The notes beneath the pieces are model-generated. The model searched no databases. It worked only from the letters and a program-made list of their open reading frames with translations, and was not told where the DNA came from. Shown here one piece after another: positions 1 through 8,008 of a DNA stretch of 64,000 bases (position 1 is its first letter; each line of letters opens with the position of its first letter). The position numbers and the translations under genes were made by a program. Source of the DNA: DASUPK01 sp963795665 (GTDB lineage Bacteria; Actinomycetota; Thermoleophilia; Solirubrobacterales; 70-9); contig CAWCIP010000001.1 of the NCBI GenBank assembly GCA_963795665.1, positions 1 through 64,000 on the forward strand. The letters are read 5' to 3'.

Positions 1-1033
1 AGTCGAAGACGGCCTTTTCGACAGCCGACAGCTCCGCCTTGCACCCGGTGACCGCCGGGGCCTTGCCGAGGGCCGTGTCCGGGTCCTTGAGGCCGTGACC
101 GGTGAGGACGCAGACGACGGTCTCGGGCTGCTCCATGCCGTCGGCGACCGGCAGGCCGTGCGCGATAAGGCCCGCGACCGAGGCGGCCGATGCCGGCTCG
201 CAGAAGACGCCCTCGCTGGAAGCGACCCAGTGATAGGCGTCGAGGATCTGCTCATCGGATACCGCTGCGACCCGGCCGCGCGACGCCGTGAAGGCGTTCA
301 TCGCCTCCTCCCAGCGCGCCGGATTGCCGATCCGGATCGCCGACGCCACGGTTTCGGGATTCTCGATCACGTGTCCCTCGACCAGCGGCGCGGCGCCCTC
401 GGCCTGGAAGCCGTAGAGGATCGGCGATTCCCCGTACTCCTGGAAGCCCGCCCACCAGGAGGTGACATTGCCCGCGTTGCCCACCGGAATGGCGAGCGCC
501 GCGGGCGCCTGGCCCATCTCGTCGCAGGTCTCGAAGGCGGCGGTCTTCTGACCCTCGATCCGGTACGGGTTGACCGAGTTGACCAGCTCCACCGGGTGCT
601 TCCTGGCGATCTCGCGGACGATCTCCAGGGCCTGGTCGAAGTTGCCCTCCAGCGCGATCACGCGGGCGCCGTGCATCAGCGCCTGAGCCAGCTTGCCGAT
701 GGCGATCTTCCCCTCCGGCACGATCACCGCGCCGCGCATCCCGGCGCGCGCGGCGTATGCGGCGCAGCTCGCCGCTGTGTTGCCGGTCGAAGCGCAGATG
801 ATCGCCTCGGCCCCGGCGCCCTTCGCGCGCGAGACCGCCACGGTCATCCCGCGGTCCTTGAAGCTGCCCGTCGGATTCGCGCCCTCGAACTTCAGATAGA
901 CGTCGGCCTCCACCCGCTCGGAGAGGCGCGGGGAGTGGATCAGCGGCGTGGAGCCCTCGTTCAGGGTGACCACGGGATCCCCCTCCTCGAGGGGAAGGTG
1001 GTCGCGGTAGCGCTCGATCAGCGGAGTCGGCAT
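1..1033 (-). CDS. thrC: Threonine synthase, C-terminal end beyond window
   Basis: PLP enzyme that turns O-phosphohomoserine into threonine and phosphate. The minus-strand reading starts at an ATG at 1033, 10 bp after the hom stop, and runs off the window edge (344 codons seen). The N-terminal part holds GSFKDRGM with the PLP lysine at about residue 59, then ASTGNTAASCAAYAA and a phosphate-binding GNAGN loop, all standard for bacterial ThrC. It follows lysA and hom on the same strand, so this is an aspartate-family operon. thrB, often next, would lie outside the window. Family assignment is secure; the C-terminus is unseen. Confidence 0.96.
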   Translation of the reverse strand, partial: MPTPLIERYRDHLPLEEGDPVVTLNEGSTPLIHSPRLSERVEADVYLKFEGANPTGSFKDRGMTVAVSRAKGAGAEAIICASTGNTAASCAAYAARAGMRGAVIVPEGKIAIGKLAQALMHGARVIALEGNFDQALEIVREIARKHPVELVNSVNPYRIEGQKTAAFETCDEMGQAPAALAIPVGNAGNVTSWWAGFQEYGESPILYGFQAEGAAPLVEGHVIENPETVASAIRIGNPARWEEAMNAFTASRGRVAAVSDEQILDAYHWVASSEGVFCEPASAASVAGLIAHGLPVADGMEQPETVVCVLTGHGLKDPDTALGKAPAVTGCKAELSAVEKAVFD

Positions 1034-1043
1034 CAGGATCTGC

Positions 1044-2270
1044 CTAGCCGAACTCTTCCTCGATCACCCGGATCGAGCGGGGCGGCGAGCGCAGGAACTT
1101 GAGCTTGGCGATCCGCTTCAGCGCCGCCGCGAAGCGCTTCTCGCTGACCGGGTGCATGACCATGATCAGCTGCGCCTCTCCGCCAAGGCCGCGCTGGACG
1201 ACGCTCCGCACCGAGACCTCGTTGTCGCCGAGGACCTCGGCGACCTGCGCGAGCACGCCCGGCTGGTCGTCGACCTCGAGGTGAAGGTAGAACGCCATCT
1301 CCACGTCCTTGGCGACCTTCAGCTTCGCGTTCTCCTCGAAGAGCGGTGAGCCGCCCCCGATCACCGAGACCACGTCGCCGAGGACCGCCGCCGCGGTCTC
1401 GGGGCCGCCGGCGCCGGGCCCCGACATCGTGATCTCGGTGATCGCCGAGGACTCGACCATCACAGCGTTGAAAGGGCCGGAGATCGGCGATAGAGGATGG
1501 CCGGGGTACAGGAAGCAGGGGAAGACCCGAACGCTGATCTGACCGTCCCCGACCCGCTCCGCGACGCCGAGCAGCTTCAGCGAGAGGCCGAGCTCCTTCG
1601 CGTAGGCGATGTCATCGGGCTTGACCTGCTCGATCCCCTCGTAGGGGACGTCGTCGAGGCCTACGGGCGCGCCGAAGGCCAGCCGGGCGAGGATCGCCAT
1701 CTTGGCCGCCGCGTCGGCGCCGCCGACGTCGTCGCTCGGATCCGCCTCGGCGTAGCCGAGGTCCTGGGCCTGCTTCAGTGCCTCCTCGTAGGAGAGCCCG
1801 CTCCGCGTCATCTCCGTGAGGATGTAGTTGGTCGTCCCGTTGACGATCCCGAAGACCTTGTCGATCGGGATCGCGCCGAGGCTCTCCTGGACGACCCGGA
1901 TCACCGGGATCGCACCCGCCACGGCGGCCTCGAAGCGGAGCTGGGCGCCCCCCTCTCGCGCGGCGGCCACCAGCTCCTCGCCGTGCTGGGCGAGCAGCTG
2001 CTTGTTCGCCGTGACGACATGGCGCCCCTCCTTCAGTGCGCGGGTGACGTAGTCGAGCGCCGGGTCGATGCCGCCGATCAGCTCGACGACGATGTCGCTG
2101 GCAGCCAGGATCTCGTCGAAGCTCCCCTTCTTGCTGCTCAGAACGCCTGTCACCTTGGGCCGGCGCCCGGAGACCTCCTCGACCATGTCGGCGCGGTCCT
2201 CCAGCAGCTTGCGAAAGGCCCCTCCGACCGTCCCCTTGCCGAGGATCCCTACGTAGACCTGGTCCGCCAT
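1044..2270 (-). CDS. hom: Homoserine dehydrogenase
   Basis: Reduces aspartate semialdehyde to homoserine with NAD(P)H, the branch point to threonine and methionine. It has 408 residues from the ATG at 2270 (a GTG lies one codon upstream). The N-terminal Rossmann loop reads GILGKGTVGGAF. The central catalytic region carries VNGTTNYIL and EADPSDDVGGADAAAK. A C-terminal ACT domain (VDDQPGVLAQVAEVLGD) suggests feedback control by threonine, as in other long Hom proteins. The start overlaps the lysA stop as TGATG, indicating translational coupling. Confidence 0.97.
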   Translation of the reverse strand: MADQVYVGILGKGTVGGAFRKLLEDRADMVEEVSGRRPKVTGVLSSKKGSFDEILAASDIVVELIGGIDPALDYVTRALKEGRHVVTANKQLLAQHGEELVAAAREGGAQLRFEAAVAGAIPVIRVVQESLGAIPIDKVFGIVNGTTNYILTEMTRSGLSYEEALKQAQDLGYAEADPSDDVGGADAAAKMAILARLAFGAPVGLDDVPYEGIEQVKPDDIAYAKELGLSLKLLGVAERVGDGQISVRVFPCFLYPGHPLSPISGPFNAVMVESSAITEITMSGPGAGGPETAAAVLGDVVSVIGGGSPLFEENAKLKVAKDVEMAFYLHLEVDDQPGVLAQVAEVLGDNEVSVRSVVQRGLGGEAQLIMVMHPVSEKRFAAALKRIAKLKFLRSPPRSIRVIEEEFG

Positions 2271-3622
2271 CACTCGTCCCTGGCCAGCAGGTCGTCCCAG
2301 GTCTCGCGGCGGACGACCACCCTCGCCTCTCCGTCGCGGCAGAAGATCACCGGGGGTCTCGGTACCCCGTTGTAGTTGTTCGCCATCGCGTAGCCGTAGG
2401 CGCCGGTGGCCGGCGTGACCAGGACGTCGCCGACCCGCGGCGCCCCCAGCTCCGTGTCGCGGACCAGGACGTCACCCGACTCGCAGTGCATCCCGGCGAT
2501 CGTCGCCAGCGTCTCCGGTGTCTCGCTCGCCCGGTCGGCGATCACGGCCTCGTAGCGGGCTCCGTAGAGCATCGGGCGCAGGTTGTCCGACATGCCCCCG
2601 TCGACCGCGACGTAGGTCCGCACGCCCGGGATCTCCTTGACGGTCCCCACCCGGTAGGCGGTCACACCCGCGTTGCCTACAAGCGAGCGCCCGGGCTCGA
2701 CCAGGATCGTCGGTGCCGGGTCGAAGACGCGCTGCACGCCGCGGACCTTCACCTCCACGTAGTCCTCGATCGAGGGCGGCTCGTCGGAGTCCAGATAGGC
2801 GATTCCGAGCCCGCCGCCGACGTTGAGCAGCTCCGGCGCCAGGTCGACCGAGTCGCAGAAGTCGGCGATCACCTCGATCGCCTTCACGTAGGGCTCCAGC
2901 TCGAAGATCTGCGAGCCGATGTGGGCGTGCAGCCCGACCAGCTCGAGGTTGGCGGATTCGCGGACCCGCTCGACCGCTTGCTCGGCCAGCCTGTCGGCCA
3001 AGCCGAACCCGAACTTGGAGTCGAGCTGCCCCGTCTGGACGTAGTCGTGCGTCGAGGGCTTGATCCCGGGAGTCACGCGGATCAGGGCCTTCTGGGGCCG
3101 TTCCAGCAGCCTGTCGGCCAGCTCGATCTCGTCGAAGGAGTCGAGGATCAGGTGACCCACCCCGGCCTCGAAGGCGTAGCGGAGCTCGCGCTCGGTCTTG
3201 TTGTTGCCGTGCAGGTGAATCCGCTCGGGATCGAACCCGGCCGCGAGCGCCATGTGGAGCTCGCCGCCGGAGGCGACGTCGACCGAGAGGCCGGCATCGC
3301 GCATCAGCCTGTACGCGGCGGTGCACGGAAGCGACTTGCTCGCGTAGATCACCTCGAAGGCGTCGGTGCGCCGCTCGAATGCGCTCACGTACTCCTGCGC
3401 CCGGCGGCGGATGTCGTCCTCGGCGTATATGTATGCCGGCGTGCCGAACCGCTCCGCCAGCTCGACCACGTCGCAGCCCGCGATCTCCAGGTGGCCGTCC
3501 TCGTTCACCCGCGATCCCGCCGGATAGACGGGCGAGGCCGCGATCCGGTCCTCCATCAAACGGGTCGCGCTCTCGCGCGCCCTGGCGTTGACGGAGCCTG
3601 GATTGTTCGCTTCCACGTTCAT
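2270..3622 (-). CDS. lysA: Diaminopimelate decarboxylase
   Basis: PLP-dependent last step of lysine synthesis (meso-diaminopimelate to lysine). YASKSLPC contains the PLP lysine. HIGSQ, GGGLGI, EPGRSLVG and the catalytic-Cys motif HCESGDVL follow in the usual order of fold-III decarboxylases. The start is uncertain. ATG 3622 gives 450 residues and places the stem-loop repeat at 3554-3588 inside codons 12-23. ATG 3556 gives 428 residues and leaves the repeat as untranslated leader. Neither has a clear ribosome site. It is first gene of the lysA-hom-thrC operon and divergent from a hydrolase starting at 3663. Confidence 0.95.
   Translation of the reverse strand: MNVEANNPGSVNARARESATRLMEDRIAASPVYPAGSRVNEDGHLEIAGCDVVELAERFGTPAYIYAEDDIRRRAQEYVSAFERRTDAFEVIYASKSLPCTAAYRLMRDAGLSVDVASGGELHMALAAGFDPERIHLHGNNKTERELRYAFEAGVGHLILDSFDEIELADRLLERPQKALIRVTPGIKPSTHDYVQTGQLDSKFGFGLADRLAEQAVERVRESANLELVGLHAHIGSQIFELEPYVKAIEVIADFCDSVDLAPELLNVGGGLGIAYLDSDEPPSIEDYVEVKVRGVQRVFDPAPTILVEPGRSLVGNAGVTAYRVGTVKEIPGVRTYVAVDGGMSDNLRPMLYGARYEAVIADRASETPETLATIAGMHCESGDVLVRDTELGAPRVGDVLVTPATGAYGYAMANNYNGVPRPPVIFCRDGEARVVVRRETWDDLLARDE
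3554..3588 (+). repeat. Dispersed stem-loop repeat, copy 1
   Basis: Reads CATCAAACGGGTCGCGC, a TCTC loop, then GCGCGCCC. The arms pair as GGG(T)CGCGC with GCGCGCCC and a bulged T. The leading CAT is the complement of a possible lysA start codon (ATG 3556). It is one of seven related copies in the window. Confidence 0.75.
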
Positions 3623-3662
3623 GGGAGAGGCAATTCTGACGGGAACGAGCACAATGCCCGCA

Positions 3663-4379
3663 ATGGAGCGCTCTTCGCCTCGGCGGCCGGACGTCGGCCG
3701 CCACAACGGGCTGGCCTACGCGCTCTGGTTTCCTGACGACCGAGGGCCGCGGCCCGCGGTCGTGGTGGTGCACGGCGCGGGGTCGCGCAAGGAGAACCAC
3801 GCCGACTTCGCTCGGCTCGCGACCGCGAATGGCTGGGCCGCCCTCAGCTTCGACCTCCCTGGTCACGGCGAGTCCGACGGCGAGATGTCAGGCGCCGCCG
3901 TCGACAGCGTGATCTCGATGGTCCACCTGCTGGCCGCGCACGGCGGAGTCGACCCCCGCCGGGTGGCGGTGCGGGGCTCCAGCCTCGGCGGCTTCCTGGC
4001 GATCTGCGCGGCTTCGGTCGCCCGTGAGATCGCGGGCGTGATCGCGATCTGTCCCGCCAGCGAGAGCCACCTGGCCCGCGGCGTCCGACAGGGACGCTTC
4101 GAGATGCGGGTCGCCGATTCGGTGGACCTCGAGGCGTGGCTGATCGCCCAGGACGTCGGCGACGCCGTCGAGCGCCTTGCCCCCCGGCCGCTGATCCTCA
4201 TGCACGCGGAGGGCGACACCCAGATTCCGAGCGAGCACTCAGAGGAGCTCTACGACCGGGCGGGCGAGCCTCGCAAGCTCGTCATCGCCCCCGGCGGCGC
4301 TCACACCACGGTCCAGCATGATCCCGAGCTTCAGGGCATGGCGCTGCGCTGGCTCGAGCGCGAGATCGACGCGGGTTAG
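3663..4379 (+). CDS. Alpha/beta hydrolase (dienelactone hydrolase/peptidase S9-like)
   Basis: Soluble serine hydrolase of 238 residues with unknown substrate. VVVHGAGSRKENH forms the oxyanion-hole loop, RGSSLGG contains the nucleophile serine (GxSxG), EGDTQIP holds the acid and GGAHTT the histidine, so the triad looks complete. The start was put at ATG 3663; ATG 3654 is also in frame. CACAAT lies 7 nt upstream of 3663, compatible with a leaderless transcript. It is divergent from lysA. A role is not inferable from context. Confidence 0.8.
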   Translation: MERSSPRRPDVGRHNGLAYALWFPDDRGPRPAVVVVHGAGSRKENHADFARLATANGWAALSFDLPGHGESDGEMSGAAVDSVISMVHLLAAHGGVDPRRVAVRGSSLGGFLAICAASVAREIAGVIAICPASESHLARGVRQGRFEMRVADSVDLEAWLIAQDVGDAVERLAPRPLILMHAEGDTQIPSEHSEELYDRAGEPRKLVIAPGGAHTTVQHDPELQGMALRWLEREIDAG

Positions 4380-4410
4380 GCGTAGCGCTGCTTTGGCCTG
4401 GCGAGCCGGT

Positions 4411-5223
4411 TCAGTGCCAGGGCCGCGGGGACCCGTGTCCCCTGCCGTGGCTGGACCAGCTGGAGCTGGAGCTGGAGTCGGAGCTGGAGTGGAAGCCGGA
4501 TGAATGAGTCGGCTTCGCGAAGGGCCCCTTGCCCGTGACGTCCGTGTCGCCGCCGGCCGGCTCGTGTGAGCCGGTTGAAACGTTCTGGTGCGGATGATCC
4601 GGGTGCGTCGAGTAAACCGGAGGTGCCGGGTCCTTGCCGGCCTGCACCGGCGGGGTGCTTCCGGAGCTTCCGGAGCCGCTGGACCCGTCCGAATTCCCTG
4701 TATCGGAGCTACCCGAGTCGCTTGTCGGGGGCGAGGTGACGGGTGCGGGAGACGTGACGGGTGCGGGAGACGTGATCGGAGCGGGGGACTTGGGTCCCTT
4801 GCCCGCTCCGCCGCCGCCGCCGCCGCCCGAGCCGCCCTGCTGACCCCCGGCGCTGTCGTTACCGGCGTTGCCGGCACCGGCCGTGCCTCCGGTCGGTACA
4901 GCCGTCGAGGCGATGGTCTGCACGGAGGTGGTACCCCCGGGGGTGACCGAGGCGTTCGGGGTCGCGCCCTTCGTAGCGGCGCCGAGCTCGACGTTGCCGT
5001 CCACGGTCGTGTCGTTCGACGTCGGCCAGACGTTGAACGAAACGAGGCCCACCAGGGTCACGAAGACGATCGCGGCACCGGCCAATACGGCACCGGACGC
5101 GCCAATCCCAACTATGAAGCTCTCAGGGGTGTTGTTCTTTGATGTCCTGGTGGCCGTGTGAGCCTCCCCCTCTCGCACGGCACGCCATTCGCGCGCACTC
5201 ACAGTACGGGCATCGTCCCGCAT
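4411..5223 (-). CDS. Single-pass membrane protein with long low-complexity tail
   Basis: 270 residues, family not recognised. A short basic N-terminus is followed by one hydrophobic segment (about residues 37-63), then a long extracytoplasmic tail rich in Gly, Ser, Thr and Pro. The tail includes a poly-Gly run, repeated TSPAPV units (about residues 150-170) and a Ser/His-rich end. The composition suggests a flexible cell-envelope stalk. Codon usage matches its neighbours. It is convergent with the hydrolase ending at 4379. A promoter was not identified. Confidence 0.7.
   Translation of the reverse strand: MRDDARTVSAREWRAVREGEAHTATRTSKNNTPESFIVGIGASGAVLAGAAIVFVTLVGLVSFNVWPTSNDTTVDGNVELGAATKGATPNASVTPGGTTSVQTIASTAVPTGGTAGAGNAGNDSAGGQQGGSGGGGGGGAGKGPKSPAPITSPAPVTSPAPVTSPPTSDSGSSDTGNSDGSSGSGSSGSTPPVQAGKDPAPPVYSTHPDHPHQNVSTGSHEPAGGDTDVTGKGPFAKPTHSSGFHSSSDSSSSSSWSSHGRGHGSPRPWH
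4733..4786 (+). repeat. 18-bp tandem repeat, three units
   Basis: Three consecutive 18-bp units, the first two differing at one position (GAGGTGACGGGTGCGGGA, GACGTGACGGGTGCGGGA) and the third more diverged. They encode the TSPAPV repeats of the overlapping membrane protein, so copy number could vary by slippage. Confidence 0.8.
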
Positions 5224-5318
5224 CGGGCCGACGTTAGAAACCCCATTCGTGGGTAGCTATTTGTTCTAGCCCGGGACGAAGTCCCTACTTGCGAAATCGG
5301 CAGGCGTGCGGTCCGGCG

Positions 5319-6461
5319 CTACAGGTACCCGAGCGGGTCGGTCGTCTGGCCGTTGATCCGGACCTCGAAGTGGACGTGCGGGCCGAAGCAGTACCCGGTG
5401 CAGTCGCTGAGGCCGATGATCTGACCCTGCGCCACCTGCTGGCCCACCGAGACGAGGAATCGCTCCTGGTGCCCGTAGCAGGTGGAGAGGCCCCCGCCGT
5501 GGTCGATGCAGGTGTAATTCCCGTAGCCGCCCTCGGGCCCGGCGATCGTCACGGACCCCGCGGCCGCCGCCCGAATCGGGGTTCCGGTCGGCACCCCGAT
5601 ATCGACTCCGGGATGGAACTCGTAGCCGTTGCCGATGTTGCGGGGGCCGTAGCCCGAGGTGATCGGCCCGTTCACAGGCCAGATCAACCCGTGGCCGCCG
5701 GCCCTGACCGGGCCGGCCGGCAGTGCACCGGTTCCGGCGGACAGTTGCTCGGCGATCTTCTGCGAGATGTCGCTCAGGTCGCCCTCCAGGCCGCTCTGCT
5801 GCTTTCGCACCTCCATCAGCGTGGAGTGCTGCTTGCGACGGGCTGTGGCCAGCTGTGTCGTTCGCTGCTTGAGCGCGGCCTTGGTCACGTCGAGCTCGTG
5901 CTTGCGGGCCGCGATCTCGTCGCGGGCGGCCCGGACGGTGTTGACCGTGACCTGCATCTCGTTGCGGAGCTCGCGGACCCGGGAGACGATGTCGTTGTCC
6001 TGATGCTGCAGCGTCTCCAGGTATTGGGTCCGAGCCAGCAGGTCGTCGAAGCCGTGCGCCTGCAGGAGAACGGTAATCAGGTCCGGCTCATTGGACTCGT
6101 AGATCGCGACGAGCCGCTGCTCCAGGATCTGAATCGCCTGATGAAGGCGCGTCTTCAACTTTTCGAGGCGGGCCTGCGCCTCGTTCAGCTCCGTCTGCTT
6201 CTGGGCCAGATCGGCGGCAACCACCGCCTCGCGGTTTCGCAGAGCCGCGACCTGGGAGGTGAGCTGCTGGAGCTGCGCCGACTCATGACTGATCCGGCCG
6301 GTGAGGACACCGGCGTGCGCACGCACGTGCGAGAGCTTGTTCTGCGTGGTGTTGAGCTTCTGCTGGAGGCTCTGGCCCGAGGCGCTGCCCACCGTCATCG
6401 CGCATGCGCACGCCACCAGGGCGCCGGAGAGCGCCAGCATCAACCGCTTGGATCCCGTCAT
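5319..6461 (-). CDS. Secreted murein hydrolase activator / M23 endopeptidase (EnvC-like)
   Basis: 380 residues. An N-terminal signal peptide (residues 1-25, ending near SASGQS) is followed by a long coiled coil (about 25-230) and a LytM/M23 domain. The domain keeps the zinc and catalytic motifs HPGVDIGVPTGTP, CYGH and GPHVHFEVR, so it may itself be active rather than a degenerate activator. Proteins of this layout act in the cell wall in septal peptidoglycan cleavage; in actinobacteria they often sit near FtsEX, which is not seen here. ATG 6461 was chosen because it begins the signal peptide. Confidence 0.9.
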   Translation of the reverse strand: MTGSKRLMLALSGALVACACAMTVGSASGQSLQQKLNTTQNKLSHVRAHAGVLTGRISHESAQLQQLTSQVAALRNREAVVAADLAQKQTELNEAQARLEKLKTRLHQAIQILEQRLVAIYESNEPDLITVLLQAHGFDDLLARTQYLETLQHQDNDIVSRVRELRNEMQVTVNTVRAARDEIAARKHELDVTKAALKQRTTQLATARRKQHSTLMEVRKQQSGLEGDLSDISQKIAEQLSAGTGALPAGPVRAGGHGLIWPVNGPITSGYGPRNIGNGYEFHPGVDIGVPTGTPIRAAAAGSVTIAGPEGGYGNYTCIDHGGGLSTCYGHQERFLVSVGQQVAQGQIIGLSDCTGYCFGPHVHFEVRINGQTTDPLGYL

Positions 6462-6519
6462 CTCAGCGTCAAGGTTGAACGCCCACAACCGGGCTTCTGA
6501 AAAGCCGGTTGCAGCTCAG

Positions 6520-7833
6520 CTACGCAGCGGTGCCGGCTGGCTCGCGTTCGGCCTCGGCGCCGTTGGTGGCCGCGCCGTTGGTGGCCGCACCATTCACCGC
6601 CTGCCCTGCGATCTCAGCGGCCTCCGCGAAACGCTCCTGGTAGGTGCGGGCCTGCATCCGCGAGATGACCAGGCGCTGCACCTGGGCAGTGCCCTCGAAC
6701 AGCTGGTAGATCTTCGCGTCGCGGAACCACTTCTCCAGCGGGCAGTCGGTGGTCTGCGCGTAGGGGCCGACCAGGTCCATCAGCGTGGTGGTGGCCCACA
6801 TGGTCACGTCCCCGGCCTTGAGCTTCGACATGGAGCCCTGGCCGCCGGTCATCGGGATGCCGTTGCGGCCCATCCACGAGGCGCGCTGAACGAGCAGGCG
6901 CGCCGAGTCGATCTCGGTCGCGACGTCGGCGAGCACCTGCTGGATCCGCTGCTCCTCGAGGGCAGGCTTGCCGCCATCGACGGTCTGGCCGCCCAGGTAC
7001 TCCAGCGTCCACTCGTACGCGGCCTGGGCGATCCCGATCGCCGAGGCGCCGACGATCGGGCGCGTCATCTCGAAGGTCGCAAGCGCGTTCGAGGACCCGC
7101 CCTTCTGGCCAGAGCGGGCGCGCTCGAGCTTCCTGTTGAGCTTGTCCATGCCGCCGAGCAGGTTCTCAACCGGGATCCGGCAATCCTCGAGGATCACCTC
7201 GGCGGTGTGGGAAGCGCGAATGCCGATCTTCGACTCCTTCTTGCCCTGTCGGATGCCCGGCGTTCCCTTGCCGATCACGAACGAGGCCTGTCCGCGGTGG
7301 CCGAGCTCGGGGTCGACCGTCGCGACGACCACGTGGACGTCGGCGATGCCGCCGTTCGTGATGAATACCTTGGTGCCGTTCAGGACCCACTCGTCTCCGT
7401 CGAGCTTGGCGGTGCTCTTCAGGCTCTTCACATCGGAGCCGGCCTGCGGCTCGGTGACCGCGTAGGCCCCGAGTGCGATCTCGTCATCGGTGCCGAAGCA
7501 CTGCGGCACCCACTCGGCGATCTGCTCGGGAGTGCCCGAGGCGGCGATGCCGGCGGCGGCCAGGCCGGATCCCTGAACGGCGAGAGCGATCCCGGCGCAG
7601 CCCCAGTGGAGCTCCTCGGCCGTGATCACACCGAGCTGCCCGCCCGGGTCGGAGCCCAGCAGCTGCATGTGCTCGAGCCCCTGGAGACCCCACTTGCGAG
7701 CCTCCTTCATCACTTCCCAGGGAGTGCTCTCCTCCTCGTCGTGCTTGCGGGCGACGGGGCGGATCACCTCGCGCGCGAACTTGCGGACGTGGTCCCGGTG
7801 CTCCGTCTGCTGGTCGGTGAGCGCGAAGTCCAT
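6520..7833 (-). CDS. Acyl-CoA dehydrogenase
   Basis: FAD flavoenzyme for the first step of beta-oxidation. The start at ATG 7833 (MDFALTDQQ) gives 437 residues. The family signature AYAVTEPQAGSDVKSL precedes the beta-barrel, and FEGTAQVQR near the end contains the position of the catalytic glutamate. The C-terminus has an Ala/Asn-rich NGAATNGAATNGA tail. Upstream lie a stem-loop repeat (7851-7890) and a 20-bp palindrome (7898-7917) that looks like a repressor operator. The longer frame up to 7917 would translate the repeat and is less likely. Confidence 0.92.
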   Translation of the reverse strand: MDFALTDQQTEHRDHVRKFAREVIRPVARKHDEEESTPWEVMKEARKWGLQGLEHMQLLGSDPGGQLGVITAEELHWGCAGIALAVQGSGLAAAGIAASGTPEQIAEWVPQCFGTDDEIALGAYAVTEPQAGSDVKSLKSTAKLDGDEWVLNGTKVFITNGGIADVHVVVATVDPELGHRGQASFVIGKGTPGIRQGKKESKIGIRASHTAEVILEDCRIPVENLLGGMDKLNRKLERARSGQKGGSSNALATFEMTRPIVGASAIGIAQAAYEWTLEYLGGQTVDGGKPALEEQRIQQVLADVATEIDSARLLVQRASWMGRNGIPMTGGQGSMSKLKAGDVTMWATTTLMDLVGPYAQTTDCPLEKWFRDAKIYQLFEGTAQVQRLVISRMQARTYQERFAEAAEIAGQAVNGAATNGAATNGAEAEREPAGTAA

Positions 7834-7850
7834 TTTCGAGCGGCCGTCCT

Positions 7851-7890
7851 TTGTTCGAGGGTGCTCCGCAGGAGGAGCAACCCGTTCATG
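7851..7890 (-). repeat. Dispersed stem-loop repeat, copy 2
   Basis: On the minus strand it reads CATGAACGGGTTGCTCC, loop TCCTGC, GGAGCACCCTCGAACAA. The arms GGG(T)TGCTCC and GGAGCACCC pair with the same bulged T as copy 1, but the stem bases differ on both sides. It lies between the operator-like palindrome and the acyl-CoA dehydrogenase start. Confidence 0.75.
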
Positions 7891-7897
7891 TCGGTTA

Positions 7898-7917
7898 TTG
7901 ACTGACTGGTCAGTCAA
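7898..7917. promoter_or_regulatory. 20-bp palindromic operator-like site
   Basis: TTGACTGACTGGTCAGTCAA has 9-bp perfect arms around a 2-bp centre. Its layout resembles TetR-family fatty-acid repressor boxes such as Bacillus FadR (TGAATGA..TCATTCA type). It sits upstream of acyl-CoA dehydrogenase. A weaker relative lies at 13351-13370 before the thiolase and hydroxyacyl-CoA dehydrogenase genes. No TetR gene is in the window. Confidence 0.65.
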
Positions 7918-7994
7918 CCAGTCTACCCGAACCGGAAGTGGAACCTGCCACTTACCGCGCCGGCGCCGACCTGGGCGTTGAGCCTGCTTGTGGG

Positions 7995-8000
7995 TACCGT
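7995..8000 (+). promoter_or_regulatory. -10-like hexamer TACCGT, leaderless start
   Basis: TACCGT ends 8 nt before the GTG at 8009. This TANNNT spacing fits leaderless transcription. No ribosome-binding site precedes the start. Confidence 0.4.
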
Positions 8001-8008
8001 TCCCCGCC

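Noticed and set aside
95..1102. 335-codon plus-strand frame
   Set aside because: Opposite thrC, which has clear PLP and phosphate-site motifs; the plus product is Arg/Asp-rich shadow.
2486..3736. 416-codon plus-strand frame opposite lysA
   Set aside because: lysA motifs are complete on the minus strand; the plus product has no domain.
4733..4786. 18-bp tandem repeat as possible CRISPR or origin iteron
   Set aside because: It is in frame and encodes the TSPAPV repeats of a low-complexity protein, with no spacers.
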